Assembly: GCA_016705335.1 (NCBI GenBank)
Contig: JADIYN010000063.1
Location: 1 to 50,280 of the forward strand
From: Draconibacterium sp.
GTDB lineage: Bacteria; Bacteroidota; Bacteroidia; Bacteroidales; Prolixibacteraceae
Direction: 5' to 3'
DNA length: 50,280 nt
The notes under the pieces were generated by a model. It searched no databases. It saw nothing but the letters and a program-made list of their open reading frames with translations, and was not told where the DNA came from. Made by a program: the position numbers and the translations under genes. Of this stretch, positions 1-10,626 are shown piece after piece. How positions within the stretch are numbered: position 1 is the first letter of the stretch; each line of letters opens with the position of its first letter.

Positions 1-185
1 GCTTCGCAGGGAATGATAGGTTTGAAGGCCATCGTTCGGTAGGCGGTTTCCAGAGCCTCTATTTATAATGCGTTGCCGGTTGACAGTGCAAAGCATTGGT
101 GAAAACCATGCGGGAAATTGAAAATCAAAATAATCAAATAGAAATGCAGGACGAAATACTGCATTTTTTTCAATACAATGTTTGA
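1..185 (+). CDS. serC: Phosphoserine aminotransferase, C-terminal end only (frameshifted)
   Basis: This is the last ~60 codons of SerC, the PLP enzyme that makes 3-phosphoserine in serine biosynthesis; the rest lies off the left edge. Read with three frame changes, it gives the SerC C-terminal signature: GMIGLKGHRSVGGF, then RASIYNALPVDSAK, then VKTMREIE. The breaks fall near bases 28, 51 and 105 and each is a single-base indel. If the last frame is kept, the protein runs ~18 residues past the usual SerC end to a TGA at 183-185; that tail may be an artefact of another indel. Identification rests on the GHRSVGGFRASIYNA block, which is diagnostic. The usual neighbour serA does not follow. Confidence 0.72.
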
Positions 186-273
186 AAAATGCTGGCACAA
201 GCTGTAAATGTGAACGCTATCATATTTTTGTCACAAAAACTAATAGTCTCAAATCAAAAAATCAATTTAATAT

Positions 274-1437
274 ATGGCAATAGTAAAACCATTCAAGGGC
301 TGCGGCCAAGCGCTGATATTGTTGAAGAACTGGCTTGTTTGCCTTACGATGTAATGAATTCGGAAGAAGCGGCAAAAATGGCCGAAGGAAAAGACAGATC
401 ATTGCTGCGGATTATTTAAGCATAAATCAAATGCCCCGTGTTCTGTTAGACATTTTTATAAATGATCAGTCAAGCCCCGCCCAAAGCTCGCTTTAAGGAT
501 GATTAAATGTACATTATAAACCATGAATGCGAAACATGTGAGTTGTCCGTTGCAGATGTAACGGGATCATTAAAAGCACGAAACTGCCGGCCCGAAAAGA
601 GAGCCATGGTTCTAACCCGTTATCTGAATGCCAATATCGAACCTGTTTTCTTTGCCTACAAGCAGTTCCTGTAAATCGATAAAATTGTAATATCGGTAGT
701 GGAAGAAAGCCAAGCCGATTATGATTTTATTGCTGAAAGATGGTTGGCACCATTTTTGGGTTATTCGCAACCCTGAGAACTAACCTCCTGATTGAAAAAC
801 TGTTTGCTGAAAGGTGCCGTTTACCTATGTTGCCGATGGGCACCACCGCACAGCCGCCGCCGCGAGAATTGGTTTGGAGAAACTGCACAAAACCCAAATC
901 ACTCGGGCGATGAAGAATAAACTTTTATGGCAGTTCATTTTCCAGATAACCAATTGCAGATTGTAGATTATAACCGCACGGTAACCGATTTAAATGGCTT
1001 GTCGGATGACCAATTTTTAAAACTGGAAAAAGGTTTTGAGGTTGAAAAATGGGAACTAAATTTCAAACCGGGCAAACTTCACGAAATTTAGCCTTTATCT
1101 TTCAGGTAACGGCAAAACCAAATGCAAAACAGGAACACGTTAATGACATGATCCGATTGGAGTTTTGGACGTAACGATTTTGGTCGAACCCGGGTTTTGG
1201 AGCCAACCCTTGATATTAAAGATTTAGCACTCAAATCGTATCGATTTTATTGGTGAATTCGCGGACTTGGAGAATTAAAAACCGGGTTGATTCAAAAGAA
1301 ATGAAAGCAGCTTACCCTTTTCCGGTTTCAATGGAGCAACTTATTAATATCGCCGACAGTGGAAATATTATGCCTCCAAAACTACATGGTTCGAACCGAA
1401 ATTAAGGTCGGGGCTGGTGATTCATCAGTTGGATTAA
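274..1437 (+). CDS. DUF1015 family protein (heavily frameshifted)
   Basis: DUF1015 proteins are ~410-residue conserved proteins of unknown biochemical role, commonly found near serC/serA in Bacteroidota. The start is ATG at 274 (MAIVKPFKG). A frame change near 300 leads into LRPSADIVEELACLPYDVM. Later blocks follow in changing frames: LNANIEPVFFAYKQ near 630, FTYVADGHHRTAAAARIGLEK near 820-890, MAVHFPDNQLQIVDYNR near 925-975, and the C-terminal FPVSMEQLINIADSGNIMPP and WFEPKLRSGLVIHQLD ending at TAA 1435-1437. There are at least eight indels, and some family segments look shortened. I infer assembly error, because every family block survives in order. The family assignment is secure; the function is not known. 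Confidence 0.78.
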
Positions 1438-1570
1438 TATGGAAAACTAAATAATTTATATCCCGAGAGAAATCTTCTGGGATTTTTAGTTTTATCAAAC
1501 TGTTGCTGGTTCTTTAGTACGCTCAGGAAAATAAAAACAACTAAATTCATCGTTTATTAAAATTGAAAAG

Positions 1571-4524
1571 ATGGATTTGGAAAACATATCATTATCCGGC
1601 ATATAAAAGGCAAAAAACCGACCGCGACATATTTCAGGAATTAATGCCTACCAAGGTTAAGGAGGTTTTGCTTTTTTCAACGCTTTATGATTCGTATTCG
1701 ATTGTGCGCGAAGGACAGTTTAGCAACAAAATATTTGGCGAATATCTTCAGTTGAATTTATACGCGGCGCCACGTTTTACAAGCGTCAACACAAAGGAGG
1801 ATGCAATAAATGTTATAAAACGGAACGATTTTGATTTGATAATAGTAATGGCCGGAGTCGATAAAATTACCCCTGTTGAAACTGCCCGCGAACTTGACCT
1901 CATCAAACCAAATATCCCATTGTTGCTGCTTGTGAATAACAATGCCGATTTGCTTCTTTAAAAGGGAAGTGCGCAAACTTGATTTTATTGACAGGATTCC
2001 GTGTGGAACGGAAATTCCAACGTTTTTGTTGCAATGATAAAATACATTGAAGACAAAAAAATGTTGCCTTCGATACAAAAATCGGTAATGTCAGGGTAAT
2101 CGTTTTGGTTGAAGACAGTGTGCAGCATTACTCCCGCTCTTGCCGATGCTTTATACAACCGTAATGACCCAAACTCAGGCACTGGTAAAGAGGACGCAAC
2201 TGATGAACTGCACAAAATATTGAAAATGCGCAAGGCCAAAATTGTTGTTGGTTAGTACTTATGAAGAAGCAGTTGAGATTATTAACAACTACAAAAAAAA
2301 TATTCTTTGCGTAATTTCTGATGTGAAATTTGAAAAAGGAGGCGTTGACGATGAGGATGCCGGGATTGAGTTGTTGAAATATGCCGCACAATCTTTTAAA
2401 TACCCGGTTCCGCTGCTGCTTCAGTCTCATGATATTACAAATGCAAGCCGTGCAAAAAGTGTTGGAGCCGATTTTATAAATAAAAATTCTGAAAGTTTGT
2501 CGATGGATATCCTCAATTTTATATCGTCGCCTGGGTTTTGGCAATTTTATTTTTAAAGACGAGGAAGGTAAACCATTGCCGAAGCTCATAATCTCGAAAG
2601 CTTTCAGAAACTTTTCAGGGGAAGTGCCTGCTGAAGCGTTTAATGTATCATGGCAGCCGGAATTCATTTTCAACCGCTGATGGCGCGTGGCGAAATTAAC
2701 TTAATGCGAAAAGCTTCGTCCTGTAAAAACCAAAGATTTCAGGGAGCGGAAGAATTGCGTGAATTCTGTTTAAATATTTTCAAGGAAGTTCGGTTTGAGG
2801 AATTAAAAAGAACGATTGTGAACTTTAAACCTGCAATGGTTCATTCAAACCAGTTTATTGTGCGACTGGCAAAAGGTTCGTTGGGCGGAAAAGGGCGCGA
2901 ATAGCATTCATAAACAATTTTATCGAAAATATTCATTTCAAAAAACTACTTCACAACCTCAATATTCGCATTCCGGCAACTACTATTTTGGGTGCGTATG
3001 AGTTTGATAAGTTCATCGAAATAAACAATTTGTACGACGATCTTTATGCTCAAAATAATTACATAACAATTCGCAACCATTTTCTTGAAGCTGATTTTGA
3101 TGAAGAAACCAAAACACGTTTGACTGAATATTTGGTTGAAATGAAAACCGCTAGCAGTACGGATCTTCGGGTTTGTTTGAAGATTCGCTTTTACAACCTT
3201 TTCGGGAGTTTATGCCACTTATCTTATACCAAATAACCATACCGACATTTCAGTTCGTTACAAACAACTCGAAACAGCAATAAAACTTGTTTATGCGAGT
3301 ATTTTTACTGAATCAGCAATTGCTTATTTCGATGCAGTAAAATATAAAATCGAGGAAGAAAAAATGGCTGTCATTATTCAGAAGTGGTTGGCCAAGATCA
3401 CAACGGCAAGTTTTATCCAAGTGTTTCGGGTGTTGCACATTCCTATAATTATTACCCTGTTTCGCATATGAAACCCGAAGATGGTTTTTCGGTGGCTGCA
3501 GTTGGATTGGGAATGTATGTTGTGGGCGGCGAAAATTCATTTCGGTTTTGTCCGCGTTACCCAACAATTAATATTAACTCTGTTGGCGAGCAGGTGCAAA
3601 ATACCCAAAAGGATTTTATGCGATGGATCTTACAAATCCCGATATCGATTTGGTAGCTTTGGAGAAAATGCCTCAATAAAAAAATACAAAAATTAAAGAG
3701 GCTGAAACAGATGGGACATTAACACATTTAGCATCAACATATGATGTTGAGAATGATGGATTTGGTGCCCGGTGTACAGGGCAAAGGTCCCAGGGTAATT
3801 GATTTTGCCGATTTGTTAAAATACAATTATATTCCATTTGCCGATACCCTTCAAATTCTTTTAAAATTATTTAAAGAAGCCATGGGATCACCGGTAGAGA
3901 TTGAATATGCCATTGAATTGGAATCTAAGGAAAACGGGTTGCCAACTTTCTATTTGCTTCAGATAAACCATTGATAAGAGTTGAAGAAGAAGGAAATTGA
4001 TTTGGGGAAATGTGCCTGATGAAAATTTTTATGTTTGCTGAACAAGGCATGGGAAATGGTAAAATCGAAAATATTTACGATGTGGTTTATGTTGATCCGG
4101 AAAAATTCGACAAACATAAAACCAACGAATTGCTCAGGAAATCACCGAAATCAACCATGGTTTTGAAGCAAACGGGAAAGAATATATTCTTATTGGTCCG
4201 GGGCGGTGGGGTTCACGTGATCCTTACACAGGAATTCCTGTTTATTGGGCAAACATATCAAAAGCTCATATAATTGTTGAGATGGGTTGCCTGATTTTCA
4301 AGATTGATGCGTCGTTGGGCTCGCACTTTTTTCACCATGTAACCTCAATGAATGTCGGGTATTTTTCTGTTCCGTTCAACTCAGAAAACTCAAAATTGAA
4401 AATAGACGCCCTGAAAAGCCAAAAACTGATAAAGGAAACAGAATTTGTAAAACATGTGCAGTTTAACAAACCTCTCACTGTTTTAATGAACGGTAAGGAA
4501 CGGAAAGTGCTGATACATTGTTAA
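1571..4524 (+). CDS. PEP synthase-like protein: two receiver-like domains plus PPDK N-terminal ATP-grasp (frameshifted)
   Basis: The reconstructed protein is about 984 residues, the size of the Bacteroidota proteins labelled phosphoenolpyruvate synthase or PEP/pyruvate-binding protein. Residues ~30-170 and ~175-330 each resemble a receiver fold: the first has DLIIVMAGVD, the second has VLVEDS and ILCVISDVKF. The PPDK/PEP-synthase nucleotide-binding domain follows. It shows GGKGRGIAFINNF near 2885, an (A)VRSSGLFEDS-like block near 3150-3180 (disrupted by indels), YPVSHMKPEDGFSVAAVGLG near 3455-3520 and IGPGRWGSRDPY near 4195. I see no phosphohistidine (GGxTSHAA) or PEP-binding C-terminal domain, so catalysis of the full PEP synthase reaction is doubtful. 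ATG 1571 (MDLENI) is the best start. About ten indels break the frame, consistent with assembly error. Confidence 0.75.
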
Positions 4525-4583
4525 TGATATAGTTTTCTCCATATAAGTCGTAACGGAACTTTTATTGTTTTTTCAGAAAAAGT

Positions 4584-6240
4584 TTAAATTGTCACGCAAC
4601 CTTCTGAAGCTGATGAAACTGTGTTTCTGTATTTTTCAATATACCGGGGAAAATTTATTTTCCGGTCTTTCCAGGTTTTTCTCCGGTTATCAATTTCCTT
4701 CTCGGAGATCTACATCTATACGGTTTTTCATGACATCGATGGTAATTATATCACCATCTCTCAGTAATCAATCAAACCACTTTCTAGCCTCCGGTGAAAT
4801 ATGGCCTACCACAAAACCATGCGATCCGCCGGAAAAGCGACCGTCCGTTATTAATGCCACTTTTTACCCAACCCTGGCACCGATAACAGCACCTGTGGGT
4901 TTTAGCATTTCGGGCATACCCGGTCCACCTTGGGTCCACTGTTGCATATCACTTTAACCTCTCCTGGTTGAACTGCATTGCGTATGCCTTCGATAGCAGA
5001 ATATTCGTCCTCAAAAACACGGGCCGGTCCTTTGAATAACACACCTTCTTTGCCGGTTATTTTAGCTACAGCACCTTCTTCTGCCAAATTCCCGTAAAGA
5101 ATCTGGATGTGACCGCTTTTTCGGATTGGTTGATTTTTATTGTGAATAATTTGTTGTCCTTTTGCCAGTTCTGCTACTTCTTCTAAATTTTCTCCAATCG
5201 TTTTACCTGTAATCGTCAAACAGTTTCCATCCAGTAATCCTTCTTTTAAAAGTAATTTCATTACAGACGGAATACCTCCGCATCTGCAAATCTTCATGGA
5301 GATACTTACCACTTGGTTTTAGATCGGCTAAAAAGGCGTTCGGTTGCTGATTTCCTGAAAATCATCGATTGTAAGCGGACTTTAACGGCTTTGGCCATGG
5401 CAATCAAATGGATTACTGCATTCGTTGACCCGCCAAGTGCCATAATTAAAGTAATGGCATTTTCAAAAGCTGCGCGCGTCATAACATCGCTTGGTTTTAT
5501 ATCCCGCTCCAATATGGTTCTTATGGCTTTGGCCAATCGTTGTGGCTCTTGCTGTTTTGAGCGCTGAGCGCCGGATATGACGATGAATAGGAAGGCCTCA
5601 TCCCACGCACTTCAATAGCTGCCGCCATGGTATTGGCTGTGTACATACCTCCGCATGCTCCGGCGCCCGGAAGACAATTCCTGATAATTCCTTTATAATC
5701 TTCATCGGAAATATTGCCGGTTATGCGCTCGCCATAAGCTTCAAATGCAGAAACTATATTCAGATCTTCATTTTTCCATTGTCCTTTTTTTACAGTCCCT
5801 CCGTACATCAATATAGCCAGGACGGTTCAAACGGCCCAGCGCGATCATAGCACCAGGCATATTTTTGTCGCACCAACTATTGGGATAACTGCATCATAAA
5901 ACTGTGCACTGACAACTGTTTCTATTGAATCGCTTGATTATTTCACGTGATGGTAAGAATATTTCATGCCTTCAGTTCCATTGGTAATTCCATCACTTAC
6001 ACCAATTGTGTGAAAAATTAACCATAGAGAACTTCCTGCAGATCAACTTTTTTACTATTGATGCCAAATCGTTTAAATGCATATTACATGGATTTCCTTG
6101 AAAACCCGTGCTAACTATGACAACCTGTGCTTTCTTCTGATCTTTTCGCTCATTCCAATGGCATATAACATAGCCTGGGCTGCAGGCAGGCTTTCGTCCT
6201 GAGTTATTATCCGACTATATTTATTTAAATAATTTTTCAT
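4584..6240 (-). CDS. ilvD: Dihydroxy-acid dehydratase (frameshifted)
   Basis: IlvD dehydrates 2,3-dihydroxy-acids to 2-oxo acids in valine, leucine and isoleucine synthesis and carries an Fe-S cluster. Start ATG (complement of 6238-6240) gives MKNYLNKYSRIIT. The end is SASEGCVTI with TAA at the complement of 4584-4586. About 552 codons fit the family length. Landmarks are YGGTVKKG (~5800), LPGAGACGGMYTANTM (~5630-5680), IMALGGSTNAVIHLIAMAK (~5390-5450), the NSGPKVD/GPGMPEML region (~4900-4940) and ITDGRFSGGSHGFVVGH (~4800-4870). The cysteines in CDK and GACGG are those that hold the cluster in the family. At least seven indels are spread along the gene. No other ilv gene is visible nearby. 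Confidence 0.85.
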
Positions 6241-6523
6241 GATAATTTATATTAGTATTACATATTCTGCTCACATTTCAGCTCTTTTGGCAAGAGTTTT
6301 CAAACTTTTTCAATACGCTTTTAAACAACCGCTCGTTAATAATTGTATTTTTTTGCAGCAAATAGTAAACAAACCCGTACATTCTGTTCAATTTATCTTA
6401 ATTTATTTAATTGGACTTCTTTCTCCTACGTTGCTGATATTGTCTCTGTATTACTTACTCCATTTTGAATAACTGGTTTCGTTTGCGATTGGATACAAAA
6501 AATGAGTTTCATAACATGAGTAC

Positions 6524-6748
6524 TTACAACTGTAATCCATTTTTTAGTTTTTCGGTTACTGTTTCAACTTTATAAATTGCTTTGTTGAAATTATTCAAAG
6601 CTTCTATTATATCAGTAAGCAAAGCACGTCCTTTATCATTTAGTACACGGATTTCTTTTTTTGAAATAAATTTTTTCCAAGATTTAATGCCCTTTAAATT
6701 TTACTACCTGAAATTTGGATTATAACACTCAGTTTTTATTTGAAACAT
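6524..6748 (-). pseudogene. Short broken reading frame of unknown function
   Basis: Reading the minus strand from ATG at 6748 gives MFQIKTECYNPNFR, then TAG TAA, then an open stretch in the same frame (KGIKSWKKFISKKEIRV and onward) that ends ETVTEKLKNGLQL with TAA at the complement of 6524-6526. The last 45 codons look protein-like: alternating charged and hydrophobic residues with an NDKGRALLTDIIEALNNF helix. I do not recognise a family. The tail is faintly like the C-terminal helix of a MarR-type regulator, but no helix-turn-helix is visible. Indels here are frequent enough to explain the internal stops. It could also be non-coding. Confidence 0.28.
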
Positions 6749-7089
6749 ATGAATTGAGCTTGGTTTAAATGTTACATCAATAAGTTTAAAAACACGATTT
6801 AGTATCAATTGGACAAGTAGTTTTTTTCACTATTCCAGTAAATTTGTATTCAAACTAGAATGTGAAGTAAAAAATGTTTATTATTTAGGTTTGAAAGCAT
6901 TAAATTAAAACCTGAAATGTTAATTTTTTCAAACTGTTGTGAAATAGGTTTCTAAATTAATCGTAACACAGTTATAAAATTATCTTTGTACTGTGGAAAT
7001 TTTTTTCATTGAATAAACAAACTAAAAATCTGAGATAAATAATTTTTGAAATCTAATCTGTAACGTTTGTTACATAAAATTATCAACCT
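6749..7089. other. AT-rich intergenic region upstream of hppA
   Basis: No protein-like frame longer than a few tens of codons is seen on either strand. The only recognisable signal is a TATCTTTG box at 6981-6988, about 100 bases before the hppA start. The adjoining stretch at 6241-6523, upstream of ilvD, also holds nothing I can identify. It contains one open frame of 77 codons whose low-complexity hydrophobic translation looks like chance. Confidence 0.5.
6981..6988 (+). promoter_or_regulatory. Candidate Bacteroidota -7 box for hppA
   Basis: TATCTTTG exactly matches the TAnnTTTG -7 consensus of the primary sigma factor in Bacteroidota. It would put transcription start near 6995 and leave a leader of roughly 95 bases before ATG 7090. 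No clear TTTG -33 element stands at the expected distance, so this is a moderate-confidence call. Confidence 0.4.
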
Positions 7090-9365
7090 ATGAGTAACAT
7101 TTTCTTATTAGTTCCTTTGCCTCAATTCTGGCATTGGTTTTCGCCTGGTCTTTATCAGAATATGATGAAAAACTCTGAAGGTACCGAACGTATGAAGAGA
7201 TTCCACCAATATGTGCGCACGAAGGTGCAATGGCCTATTTGAAACGTCAGTACAAAGTTGTTGGGATTGTATTTGTTGTATTGGTTATTTTGTTAACCAT
7301 CATGGCTTGCACCGGAATTCAAAATCCGTTTGTTCCGATTGCATTTTTAACCGGAGGTTTTTCTCGGGACTTTGTGGTTTCTTGGAATGAAACTGCAACA
7401 AATGCTTCTGCAAGAACGGCACACGGAGCAAGTTTTTCTCTGAACCGCGGACTGCAGATTGCATTCGAAGTGGTGCAGTTATGGGTCTGGTAGTGGTAGG
7501 TTTGCTTTGTGACATTGCAGCCTGGTACTGGTTTCTAAACTCTGTTATTTTTAGACCTGGAACACATGCAAAATGGATTGCAATTTCTGGGTTTAACCCT
7601 TGTTCATGAAGGAAATTAATGAAGCTCAGAAAATGATTGAGATAACAACAATGCTTACATTTGGTATGGGTGCTTCAACTTAGGCTTTGTTTGCGAGAGT
7701 TGGCGGTGGTATTTATACAAAAGCAGCCGATGTTGGCGCTGACTTAGTTGGGAAAGTGGAAGCTGGTATTCCTGAAGATGATCCGCGTAATCCTGCAACA
7801 ATTGCCGACAATGTTGGTGATGAATGTTGGTGACGTCGCTGGTATGGGTGCCGACCTTTACGAATCGTATGCGGGCTCAATTCTTGCTACTGCAGCATTG
7901 GGCCGCACTTCCCAAGTCTTTATCAGATTCAGGATTACTGTTGAAAAGCTGTAATGGCTCCAATGTTAGTTGCAGCACTTGGTACATTGCTCTCCAATTC
8001 TTGAATATTTCTGGTTCATTGTGAAAGAATCAGCATCTCAAAAAATCTTTTAAGAGCACTAATGGTTGGAACCGGTGGAAGTTCAGTTTTTATTCTGATT
8101 GCATTAACAGGTTTGGCTTATTTAAACTGGATAACCTGGGGTTTTTGGGCAGTGGTTATTGGACTGTAGCAGGTGTAATCATTGGTCAGGCTACCGAATA
8201 TTTTTACTTCTGATGAATATGAACCAACAAAAGGTATTGCAAGACAAGGATTAAAGGACCTGCAACAGTTATTTATAAGATGAATGGCCGTTGGAATGTT
8301 TTCAACCGGGGTTCCGGTGGTAACAATTGTTATTGGAATTGTTGAGCTTTCTGGGCAGCCGGTGGCGCACATGAATTTGCCCTTGGCGTTTATGGTATTG
8401 GTTTCGCAGCCGTTGGAATGCTTTCAACGCTGGGTATTACACTTGCCACACTGATGCATTTGGCCCAATTGCCGACAATGCCGGTGGAAATGCCGAAATG
8501 TCGGAATTACTAAAAGAAGTTCGCGAAAGAACTGATGCACTTGATATGCTGGGAAATACAACTGCTGCAATAAGGAAAAGGCTTTGCAATTGGTTCTGCC
8601 GCTCTCACCGCAATGGCGCTTATTGCCGCTTACATGGAAGGTTAGGTTGTGGTTTCAGCCGCATTGCAAAGATGGTGAAGGATTTATTGCAAAAGGTGAA
8701 TATATTTTTTACAATGATGTTGCGCCAGCAGCTCAGGAAGGAATTAAGTTAAAGATTTCGACAGCTTCTGTAAAAGATCTCGCTGCTTCATACGATATTA
8801 CTTTATTCAATCCTTTATTTTTAGGAGGTTTGTTTTTAGGTTCAATGATGGCATTTGTTTTTAGTGCCATGTCGATGAAAGCTGTTGGTCGTGCAGCCGG
8901 TGCAATGGTTGAGGAAGTACGTCGCCAGTTCCGGGAAATAAAAGGAATTATGGAAGGTACGGCTGTTCCTGAATATGCAAAATGTGTTGAGATTTCAACT
9001 ATCGGAGCTCAAAAGGAAATGATAGTTCCATCGTTAATGGCAATTATTGTTCCTGTTGTTGTTGGTCTTTTGATGGGTGTTGCCGGTATTATCGGATTAA
9101 CAGCCGGTGGTTTAACAACTGGTTTTACATTAGCCGTTTTCCTTAATAATTCAGGTGGAGCCTGGGACAATGCCAAAAATTCGTTGAAAAAGGAAATCAC
9201 GGTGGTAAGGGAAGCGATGCTCATACAAAGCAGCCTGTGGTTGGAGATACAGTTGGAGACCCGTTTAAAGATACTTCGGGCCCTTCATTAAATATCCTTA
9301 TCAAACTGATGACTATGGTTTCTGTGGTAATGGCAGGTTTAACTGTTACTTACAGTTTCTTTTAA
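7090..9365 (+). CDS. hppA: Membrane-bound proton/sodium-pumping pyrophosphatase (frameshifted)
   Basis: HppA couples hydrolysis of pyrophosphate to H+ or Na+ export across the inner membrane. Start ATG 7090 gives MSNIFLLVPL. The end is VTYSFF with TAA 9363-9365; ~758 codons fit the family. Landmarks are ASARTAHGASFSLNRGLQIAF (~7410-7470), DVGADLVGKVEAGIPEDDPRN (~7730-7795), ATIADNVGD (~7800), MGADLYESYAGSILATAALG (~7845-7905), DNAGGNAEMSEL (~8475-8510), GNTTAA (~8550) and NNSGGAWDNAK (~9150). Ala after GNTT is the residue of K+-dependent enzymes, where K+-independent ones carry Lys. Many hydrophobic segments match the 15-17 helix topology. About ten indels lie between 7150 and 9210, while 8760-9170 reads cleanly. 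A terminator follows at 9391. Confidence 0.87.
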
Positions 9366-9390
9366 CAGTTATTGAAAATTTATAACTGAA

Positions 9391-9424
9391 AAACCATTCG
9401 CTTGAAGCGGGTGGTTTTTTTGTT
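9391..9424 (+). terminator. Rho-independent terminator after hppA
   Basis: An 11-base-pair stem (aaaccattcgc pairing with gcgggtggttt, two G-T wobbles) closes a five-base ttgaa loop and runs straight into a T tract at 9415-9421. It lies 26 bases after the hppA stop. Confidence 0.8.
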
Positions 9425-9541
9425 TCACTAAATTCATCAGACTTGAATAGAAAATAAAAATTTAGATTGATTCTTGAACAAAATAACTCTATTTTTAGTT
9501 TCTCTAATAAAAACGATTAAAATCAATAAAAATCAATAAGT

Positions 9542-10555
9542 ATGGCAGATCTTTCAACCACCTACATGGGTGTAAAACTTAAAAACCCATTGATCCTTGG
9601 AGCATGTAACCTTGTTACAAAACCTGAAACAATAAAACAAATTGAAGAAGCCGGTATCGGGGCAATCGTTTATCGCTCATTGTTTGAAGAGCAAATCCAA
9701 CTTGAAAATTTGCAGATGGACGAAGAAATGTCGGAATACGACGAGCGAAATGCGGAAATGACCAACCTTTTCCCAGGGCTCGAACATGCTGGTCCAAAAG
9801 AACATTTATATAATGTTGAAAAACTGAAAAACAGTGTAAATATTCCTGTTTTTGCAAGTTTAAATGCTATCTACGAACCAACCTGGGTTGAATATGCAAA
9901 AGAACTGGAAAAAACTGGCGTAGATGGACTTGAAATAAACTTGTATGCTGTACCGGGCTATTTTGAAATTACAGGACAGTCGTTGGAAGACAAACAGGTA
10001 CAGATAGTAAAGGCAGTGAAAAAAGCTGTTAAAATTCCGGTAAGTGTGAAAATTAGTATGTTTTACACAAATCCACTCAATTTTATCAAAAAAATTGACG
10101 AAGCCGGAGCTGATGCATATGTTCTTTTCAATCGTTTTTTTCAGCCTGATATCGACATTGATAAAGAAGAATTCCATTATCCATGGGAACTTAGTAATCC
10201 AAAAGACAGGATGCTTGGCCTTCGTTATGCTGGTTTACTTTATGGCAATCTGGATGGAAGCATTTGCATTAGCCGGGGTATTTATGATGCGAACGATGTA
10301 ATTAAAATGATTCTTGCCGGTGCTGATGCTGTGCAAATGGTAAGTTCTATTTACAGGAACCAACCTGCCGTTGTATCCGAAATTCTAATGGAAATGAACC
10401 GTTGGATGGACAATAAAGGTTATAAATCTCTCGAAGATTTTCGTGGTAAACTTTCTCGTAAAAATATGAAAGATCCATTCTATTACCAGCGTGCACAGTA
10501 TGTCGATATTCTTATGAGATCGGAATCGATTTTCAAGAAATACCCAATGGTGTAG
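9542..10555 (+). CDS. Dihydroorotate dehydrogenase-like flavoprotein, class 1 fold, catalytic Cys absent
   Basis: This is an intact 337-residue protein with a PyrD-type TIM barrel. It opens ADLSTTYMGVKLKNPLILGA, as this Bacteroidota family does, and has the FMN-phosphate region near residues 240-275 (SICISRGIYDANDVIKMILA, then GADAVQMVSSIYR). In class 1A enzymes the active-site loop is NLSCPN; here residues 129-140 read GLEINLYAVPGY, with no Cys or Ser in the base position. I therefore doubt that it is the pyrimidine-pathway enzyme. It is more likely a member of the dihydroorotate dehydrogenase-like group, whose substrate I do not know. It stands alone, between the hppA terminator and its own terminator. 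The frame is clean, unlike the genes upstream. Confidence 0.85.
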   Translation: MADLSTTYMGVKLKNPLILGACNLVTKPETIKQIEEAGIGAIVYRSLFEEQIQLENLQMDEEMSEYDERNAEMTNLFPGLEHAGPKEHLYNVEKLKNSVNIPVFASLNAIYEPTWVEYAKELEKTGVDGLEINLYAVPGYFEITGQSLEDKQVQIVKAVKKAVKIPVSVKISMFYTNPLNFIKKIDEAGADAYVLFNRFFQPDIDIDKEEFHYPWELSNPKDRMLGLRYAGLLYGNLDGSICISRGIYDANDVIKMILAGADAVQMVSSIYRNQPAVVSEILMEMNRWMDNKGYKSLEDFRGKLSRKNMKDPFYYQRAQYVDILMRSESIFKKYPMV

Positions 10556-10594
10556 GACGTTTTGATTTTAAAATCTGTAGTTCAAAATAATATG

Positions 10595-10626
10595 AAAACA
10601 GGGATCGCGTGGTTCCTGTTTTTTTA
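10595..10626 (+). terminator. Terminator after the DHOD-like gene, convergent with the GNAT gene
   Basis: The stem aaacaggga / ttcctgttt (one G-T wobble) with loop tcgcgtgg is followed by a T run at 10619-10625. It overlaps the stop codon of the convergent GNAT gene by a few bases. A-rich sequence before the left arm would also allow it to act on the minus strand. Confidence 0.7.

Noticed and set aside
1758..2673. Minus-strand open frames opposite the PEP-synthase-like gene
   Set aside because: Their translations are rich in Cys, His and Phe with no motif, as expected of antisense shadows. The plus strand carries the conserved domains.
6239..6472. A 77-codon plus-strand open frame beginning at the ilvD start
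   Set aside because: It is antisense to the ilvD leader, low in complexity and without recognisable motif. It is not in the right orientation to be an ilv leader peptide.
6524..6748. The short minus-strand fragment as a MarR-family regulator
   Set aside because: Only a loose resemblance in one C-terminal helix; no helix-turn-helix or wing is present.
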